This document shows positions 6,599-9,989 of a stretch of DNA of 9,989 nucleotides, piece after piece. The stretch lies in the NCBI GenBank assembly GCA_964650975.1, contig CAZYWA010000275.1, positions 1-9,989 of the forward strand. The letters are read 5' to 3'. A model generated the notes under the pieces. That model saw only the letters and a list, made by a program, of their open reading frames with translations. It searched no databases and was not told the DNA's origin. Position 1 is the stretch's first letter. Each line of letters begins with the position of its first letter. The DNA is from CAZYWA01 sp964650975 [NCBI: uncultured bacterium]. GTDB lineage: Bacteria > JADJOY01. The position numbers and the translations under genes are program-made.

Positions 6599-8259
6599 GG
6601 ATCACCCACCGGGGAGGCCGGCCTTGGACCGGCTCCTGCGCGCAACGAGACGCCGTGGACTATCGCATCCAGCTGATGGCTGGGATCGGCGATCCTGAGC
6701 TCGATCCCGTCGTTCCACGGCACGATCACCATCGCGAGGTGGTTGACCCCCGCGGGCTCGATGAGGTCGACGTCGAGCTCGGAGTCCGTGCGCCATTCCA
6801 TGCGCACGGCCACCGGCTTCCCCGCGGGGCCGCGCGCGGTGGTGCGGTAGCGAGCGTCGAGCCCGGCGGCGAGATCGAAGCGCTCCCCACCTCGCACGAG
6901 CTGCAGAATCGTCTCGTCGCCCGCGCCGAACGTGAAGCCGATCGACGTGATTCCCGCCGGATTCCGGTCGAGCGCGAAGGACATCCCCGACCAGGTGCGG
7001 GCCAGCTCCGGAACCGGCGCCACCGGGTGCGGCGCGGGCGGCTGGCGCGCCGCCACGATCGCCGCGGCGAGCGCGGCCACTCCCTCGGGATCGTCCGGCA
7101 GCGGACTGTCCGAGCGCAGCGCGCCCAGCAACGGCTCGACCAGCGCGGTCAGCTCGGCGCCTCCCGCCGTCACCACCAGCACCAGATCCTTGGCCGGCCA
7201 CACGACGATTTCCTGGCCGGCGCGCCCGCGCGCCTCGAAGAGCCCGGGCAACCCCACGTCGGGAATCCACCAGCCGAGTCCGTATTTCGAGCGCTCGGCG
7301 GGCGCCGCGACTCGCGCCTCGGTCAGCGCGCGCAAGCGTTCCCGCGACACGATCGCGTGGCCACGCCACTCGCCGCCATGCAGGTAGAGGAATCCGAGCT
7401 TCGCCATGTCCTGGGGGTGCATGCGCAGGTCGCCCCAGCCGTGTGCCAGGCCCTGAGGATCGCGCGGCCATTCGATCTCGCCGATTCCCAGCGGATCGAA
7501 CAGCTGGCCGCGCGCGAACGTCTCAATGGACGAGCCGGTCGCGGCGGCGAGGATCGCAGCCACGACGTGGTAACCGGGGCTGCAGTAGCGGAACGTCCGT
7601 CCGGGCTCTTCGGCCATCGGCAGATCGAGGGCGAACTGGACCCAATCGGAGCCTTCCATCATCGCGTAGAGGTCGCGCTCCGCGGCGTCGCCGCCGCAGT
7701 CGAGGCCGCTGGTCATGCCCAGCAGATCGCGTACCCGGATCCGCGCCTTGCGCTCGTCGAGATGCGCGATTTTTCGCGCGGAAAAGAAGGACACCATCGG
7801 TGCGTCGAGATCGAGCTGACCACGATCGGCGGCGATCGCGGCCAGCGTCGCGACCACGCTCTTGGTGACCGACGCGACGTCGTGAGCGCTCCGGCAATCG
7901 TATGGGTCGAAGCAGGCGTCGAGCACCAGCTTGCCGTGCCGCACCAGCGTCAGGCTGTGGAAGCGAAGCCCACGCTCGCGCACTCCGTTCACCGCCTGCG
8001 CGAGCCGCGCCGACACCAGGCCTTGCGCCTCGGGTGCCGAGAGCGGGAACCCGGGAAGCCCGGCCGACGGCCATTCGGCCGGCAGCGGAACGTCTCCGGG
8101 CCCCGGGACGCGCGCACACGCGAGACCCACGAAAAGCAGCAGCACGATTCCGCCCGCGCGAGCCCGCGGATACCATCCCCCATCCGACCCAGTGGCACGA
8201 GACCGAACCAGTTGGTAGCCTCCCCTACCGGCTGACGCTCCCCGCGCCAGTTCCCCCAT
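6595..8259 (-). CDS. Exported serine hydrolase, beta-lactamase class C / esterase fold
   Basis: The protein has 554 residues from the ATG at 8259. This start is backed by GGAG at 8267-8270 with 7-base spacing; the frame stays open upstream to 8478 but has no such signal. After a basic, Gly-rich lead, residues 36-48 are hydrophobic and end in GLACA, which could be a loose lipobox (Cys48) or a signal peptidase I site. The catalytic domain shows S-x-x-K as SVTK (Ser130, Lys133), a Y-x-S motif as YCS (Tyr225, in place of Y-x-N), LLGMTSGLDCGG (179-190), HPQDMAKLGFLYLHGG (281-296), YGLGWW (326-331) and GRAGQEIVVWP (345-355) as third motif. The fold covers class C beta-lactamases, DD-peptidases and esterases; the divergent second motif suggests an esterase-like role rather than antibiotic hydrolysis. 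The C-terminal part (about 410-540) looks like an extra beta-rich domain. The gene is coupled to the downstream molybdoenzyme. Confidence 0.88.
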   Translation of the reverse strand: MGELARGASAGRGGYQLVRSRATGSDGGWYPRARAGGIVLLLFVGLACARVPGPGDVPLPAEWPSAGLPGFPLSAPEAQGLVSARLAQAVNGVRERGLRFHSLTLVRHGKLVLDACFDPYDCRSAHDVASVTKSVVATLAAIAADRGQLDLDAPMVSFFSARKIAHLDERKARIRVRDLLGMTSGLDCGGDAAERDLYAMMEGSDWVQFALDLPMAEEPGRTFRYCSPGYHVVAAILAAATGSSIETFARGQLFDPLGIGEIEWPRDPQGLAHGWGDLRMHPQDMAKLGFLYLHGGEWRGHAIVSRERLRALTEARVAAPAERSKYGLGWWIPDVGLPGLFEARGRAGQEIVVWPAKDLVLVVTAGGAELTALVEPLLGALRSDSPLPDDPEGVAALAAAIVAARQPPAPHPVAPVPELARTWSGMSFALDRNPAGITSIGFTFGAGDETILQLVRGGERFDLAAGLDARYRTTARGPAGKPVAVRMEWRTDSELDVDLIEPAGVNHLAMVIVPWNDGIELRIADPSHQLDAIVHGVSLRAGAGPRPASPVGDP

Positions 8260-8266
8260 CACCCCA

Positions 8267-8270
8267 CTCC
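8267..8270 (-). promoter_or_regulatory. Ribosome binding site deciding the hydrolase start
   Basis: On the minus strand the sequence reads ggactGGAGtggggtgATG, with GGAG 7 bases before the ATG at 8259. It supports that start over the longer open frame to 8478, which would overlap the response-regulator gene. Confidence 0.6.
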
Positions 8271-8278
8271 AGTCCGAA

Positions 8279-8716
8279 ATGTCCGCCCCCGAACCGTCCG
8301 GGCCCGATCCCGGCCATCCACGGGTCGTCGTGGTGGACGACGAGGAGCTGGTCGTGGCGCTCGTGAGCGCGAGCCTCAAGCGAACCGGCGCCGTATGCAG
8401 CTCGTTTCGCAGCGCACTCAATGCCCTCGAGCACCTGCGCTCGTCGCCCGCCGATCTGGTGGTCACGGACTTGCGCATGCCGGGGCTCGGCGGGCTCGAG
8501 CTGGTCGAGCGGCTGCGGGCGGAGTCGAATCCGATCCCGGTGATCCTGATCTCGGGATTCCCGCTCGATCCGCGAGAGCGTCAGCGCGCCCGGGACCTCG
8601 GGGTGTTCGATTATCTGCGGAAGCCGTTCGTGGTCGCCCAGCTGGTGAGAGCGGCGGCGGCGGCGCTCGCCAACGACGAGAGCGCCCGCTGGCGCGAGGC
8701 CACGCAGGGCGAGTGA
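8279..8716 (+). CDS. Single-domain response regulator (CheY-like receiver)
   Basis: The protein has 145 residues and consists of one receiver domain (about 14-130) after a short Pro-rich lead. Key residues are visible: the acidic pair D20-D21 (VVVVDDEE), the phosphoacceptor Asp64 (VVTDLRMPG), the switch Ser92 (LISGF) and the invariant Lys115 (YLRKPF). It has no DNA-binding or enzymatic output domain, so it should act by protein contact or as a phosphate relay. No histidine kinase lies in the window. The start is 19 bases from the start of the divergent hydrolase gene and lacks a clear Shine-Dalgarno sequence. It faces the methyltransferase gene with 15 bases between the stops. The family assignment is firm; the partner and pathway are unknown. 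Confidence 0.92.
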   Translation: MSAPEPSGPDPGHPRVVVVDDEELVVALVSASLKRTGAVCSSFRSALNALEHLRSSPADLVVTDLRMPGLGGLELVERLRAESNPIPVILISGFPLDPRERQRARDLGVFDYLRKPFVVAQLVRAAAAALANDESARWREATQGE

Positions 8717-8731
8717 CAGCGCGGCGACGCG

Positions 8732-9610
8732 TCATCGAACGCGCGCCGACCACGCGCCGCACACGTAAGGGATGTGCACCGACGTGATGCCCTGCCGATC
8801 CAGGTGCTCCGCCACCTCGACCAGGAACGCCTCGAAGCGGCCCGATCCCACCATCTCCTGCAAGCGGCTGCGGCTGCGCCAGTAGTCGAGGAATCCGTCG
8901 CGACTGACCGCACGCTCGTGCACGACTTCGTCGTACGCGACTCGCCCGAAGCTCCCGCCCTGTTGCAGCAAGAGCCCGCGGCTCACGCGACCCGCGTCGC
9001 CGGTGAGCTGGGCGAGCAAGCCGATTCCACGCTGCAACCCGAACGGCAGGCGCGCGATCCCGCGCGATCCTGCGCGCCGCATCGCGGTGGTCCGGTCCAC
9101 GTAGCGATACTCGGGCAGCCGGCGCCGGATCAGCTCGTAGGTCCACCGGACGACCGGTGAGCCCGTGAGTCTCTCGGCATTCCAGAGCGCCGTGAACCAG
9201 CCGCCGGGCTCGAGGATGCGCCGGATCTCGGGCAGCGCCCGCCGGGCGTCGGCCCAGTGGAAGGCCTGCGCCGTGACCACCCAGCGCTGCGAGCGATCGC
9301 TGAGCCCGGTACTCTCGAAGCGCCCTTCGCGCCACGTCACGTCCGGCAGCTCGGGAGCATGCGCGCGCATCGGTCGTGACGGCTCGACGGCCACGACGTG
9401 GAGCCCGCGGCCGCTCAGGAGGCGCGTGAAGTGCCCGGTCCCCGCGGCGATCTCGGCCACGCCGGCGCCCCGCTGGGCGCCGATGCGCGCCTGCAACCGG
9501 TCGACGATCGAAGCCGGGTAACTGGGACGAATCCGAGCGTAGACCTCGGCCAGCGCGGCATCGGCATACTCGCGATCCGAGGGAAACTCGACGTTCGCCT
9601 GGGCACTCAT
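8732..9610 (-). CDS. Class I SAM-dependent methyltransferase
   Basis: The protein has 292 residues from the ATG at 9610. It shows the class I methyltransferase order: ARIRPSYP (25-32), motif I VAEIAAGTGHFT (51-62) for SAM binding, VVAVEPSRPMR (72-82) with the acidic residue that holds the ribose hydroxyls, QAFHWAD (115-121) and LEPGGWFTALWN (133-144). This type (Methyltransf_11-like, with the RPxYP lead) methylates small molecules in the cytoplasm; the acceptor cannot be told from sequence. The C-terminal half (150-292) is helical and family-variable. The start overlaps the stop of the upstream phosphatase-superfamily gene (ATGA, 9607-9610) and lacks a good ribosome binding site of its own, so it is probably translationally coupled. 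I chose this start because a longer open frame to 9922 would overlap that gene. Confidence 0.9.
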   Translation of the reverse strand: MSAQANVEFPSDREYADAALAEVYARIRPSYPASIVDRLQARIGAQRGAGVAEIAAGTGHFTRLLSGRGLHVVAVEPSRPMRAHAPELPDVTWREGRFESTGLSDRSQRWVVTAQAFHWADARRALPEIRRILEPGGWFTALWNAERLTGSPVVRWTYELIRRRLPEYRYVDRTTAMRRAGSRGIARLPFGLQRGIGLLAQLTGDAGRVSRGLLLQQGGSFGRVAYDEVVHERAVSRDGFLDYWRSRSRLQEMVGSGRFEAFLVEVAEHLDRQGITSVHIPYVCGAWSARVR

Positions 9611-9989
9611 GCGGCGGAGTGTCCCGCGGCGCGCGCTCCCGGCGCGCCATCGAGGAGCGCCCGGAAGAGGCTCGCCAGCTCGACCGGCGCCACCGTCGGC
9701 AAGGCACCTCGTTCGCGAAACGACGGGCCGGCCGCGATCATGAGCCCAAGGGCGGTGTGGCGGTTGGCCCGCGCCAGCGCTGGCCGCGGCGGCTGGAACG
9801 AGACCCGCGGATGAACGATGCGCGGCCGCGCGCCGAGCGCGTCGCTCCACTCGACGAAGAGATCCGGGATCTTGTCGGGCGGTCCCGGCGGGAAAACCCG
9901 CGCGGCACGCGTCACCGAGCACACCGCGGGAAGTCCCGTGTCCGCGGCCGTGAGCGCGCGCAGCTCGCGCTCGATCTCGTCGAGCAACC
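9607..9989 (-). CDS. C-terminal part of an alkaline-phosphatase-superfamily (type I phosphodiesterase/sulfatase-like) protein, partial
   Basis: The reading frame is open to the window edge, so only about the last 126 residues are present. The TTG near the edge is probably an internal Leu, not a start. The fragment reads LLDEIERELRAL, then TADTGLPAV-like text, GPPDKIPDLFVEW (35-47), RANRHTALGLMIAAGPSF (73-90) and a final VAPVELASLFRALLDG. This is the typical end of the family: a Pro-Asp-Leu strand, a His before a Gly-rich strand (His77, likely metal ligand), then the segment that in relatives reads as DlaPTil. Members hydrolyse phosphate or sulfate esters or transfer phosphoethanolamine and use two metals. 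The N-terminal nucleophile is outside the window, so the reaction is unknown. The stop overlaps the methyltransferase start. Confidence 0.7.
   Translation of the reverse strand, partial: LLDEIERELRALTAADTGLPAVCSVTRAARVFPPGPPDKIPDLFVEWSDALGARPRIVHPRVSFQPPRPALARANRHTALGLMIAAGPSFRERGALPTVAPVELASLFRALLDGAPGARAAGHSAA

Noticed and set aside
4818-6605. 595-codon minus-strand open frame
   Set aside because: It is a shifted-frame shadow of the molybdoenzyme, Arg-, Ala- and Gly-rich with no motifs.
5222-6676. 484-codon plus-strand open frame
   Set aside because: It is antisense to the molybdoenzyme, with no recognisable domain or ribosome site.
6655-8235. 526-codon plus-strand open frame
   Set aside because: It is antisense to the serine hydrolase, with no recognisable domain.
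8260-8478. Upstream extension of the serine hydrolase frame
   Set aside because: It overlaps the receiver gene, which has all its conserved residues. The ATG at 8259 has a good GGAG.
8717-8760. Possible terminator hairpin between the receiver and methyltransferase stops
   Set aside because: Only imperfect GC pairing can be drawn and there is no U-run; the gap is 15 bases.
9050-9080. Short direct repeat of GCGCGATCC in the methyltransferase gene
   Set aside because: It consists of two copies only, lies inside a well-supported coding region and is explained by codon use.

Overview
This is a GC-rich bacterial window with G/C-dominated third codon positions. It has nine tightly packed genes and little non-coding DNA. 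The presence of N-terminal lipoprotein or Sec-type signals, single-domain signalling, molybdopterin enzymes and a beta-lactamase-fold hydrolase fits a high-GC Gram-negative lineage such as Myxococcota, Binatota or a related uncultured group. The taxonomic guess is weak, because there is no rRNA or other marker gene. I see no tRNA, rRNA, CRISPR array, insertion sequence, phage gene or origin. The longest gap without a gene is 208 bases (2613-2820), and it is described below.

Layout. (1) 1-61 holds two tandem perfect hairpins behind the leftmost gene. (2) 62-2612, minus strand: a two-gene unit of an exported alpha/beta hydrolase (1431-2612) followed 10 bases later by a GltD-like NADPH/flavin oxidoreductase (62-1420). 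The oxidoreductase reads perfectly in one frame except for a single internal TAG at 1055-1057. (3) 2613-2820: a divergent promoter region with a perfect 10-base inverted repeat. (4) 2821-4425, plus strand: a predicted lipoprotein of the nucleoside phosphorylase/MTA-SAH nucleosidase fold, then a LysE/RhtB-type exporter. (5) 4406-8259, minus strand: a signal-bearing serine hydrolase of the beta-lactamase class C fold, coupled by an ATGA overlap to a molybdopterin oxidoreductase. The end of the latter overlaps the exporter gene tail-to-tail by 20 bases. (6) 8279-8716, plus strand: a stand-alone response-regulator receiver domain. Its start lies only 19 bases from the divergent hydrolase start. 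(7) 8732-9989, minus strand: the C-terminal end of an alkaline-phosphatase-superfamily enzyme (cut by the window edge), overlapping by ATGA a class I SAM-dependent methyltransferase.

How the parts may work together. Most of the window looks like ordinary metabolic and cell-envelope genes rather than a defined defence, mobile or biosynthetic system. Items that deserve a second look are the in-frame amber codon in an otherwise intact oxidoreductase, the divergent pair of exported enzymes that share an N-terminal linker motif around a dyad, the exported nucleosidase next to an exporter, and the coupling of an exported hydrolase to a cytoplasmic molybdoenzyme that lacks the usual Cys/Sec ligand. 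I did not find convincing evidence for a wholly new multi-gene system.
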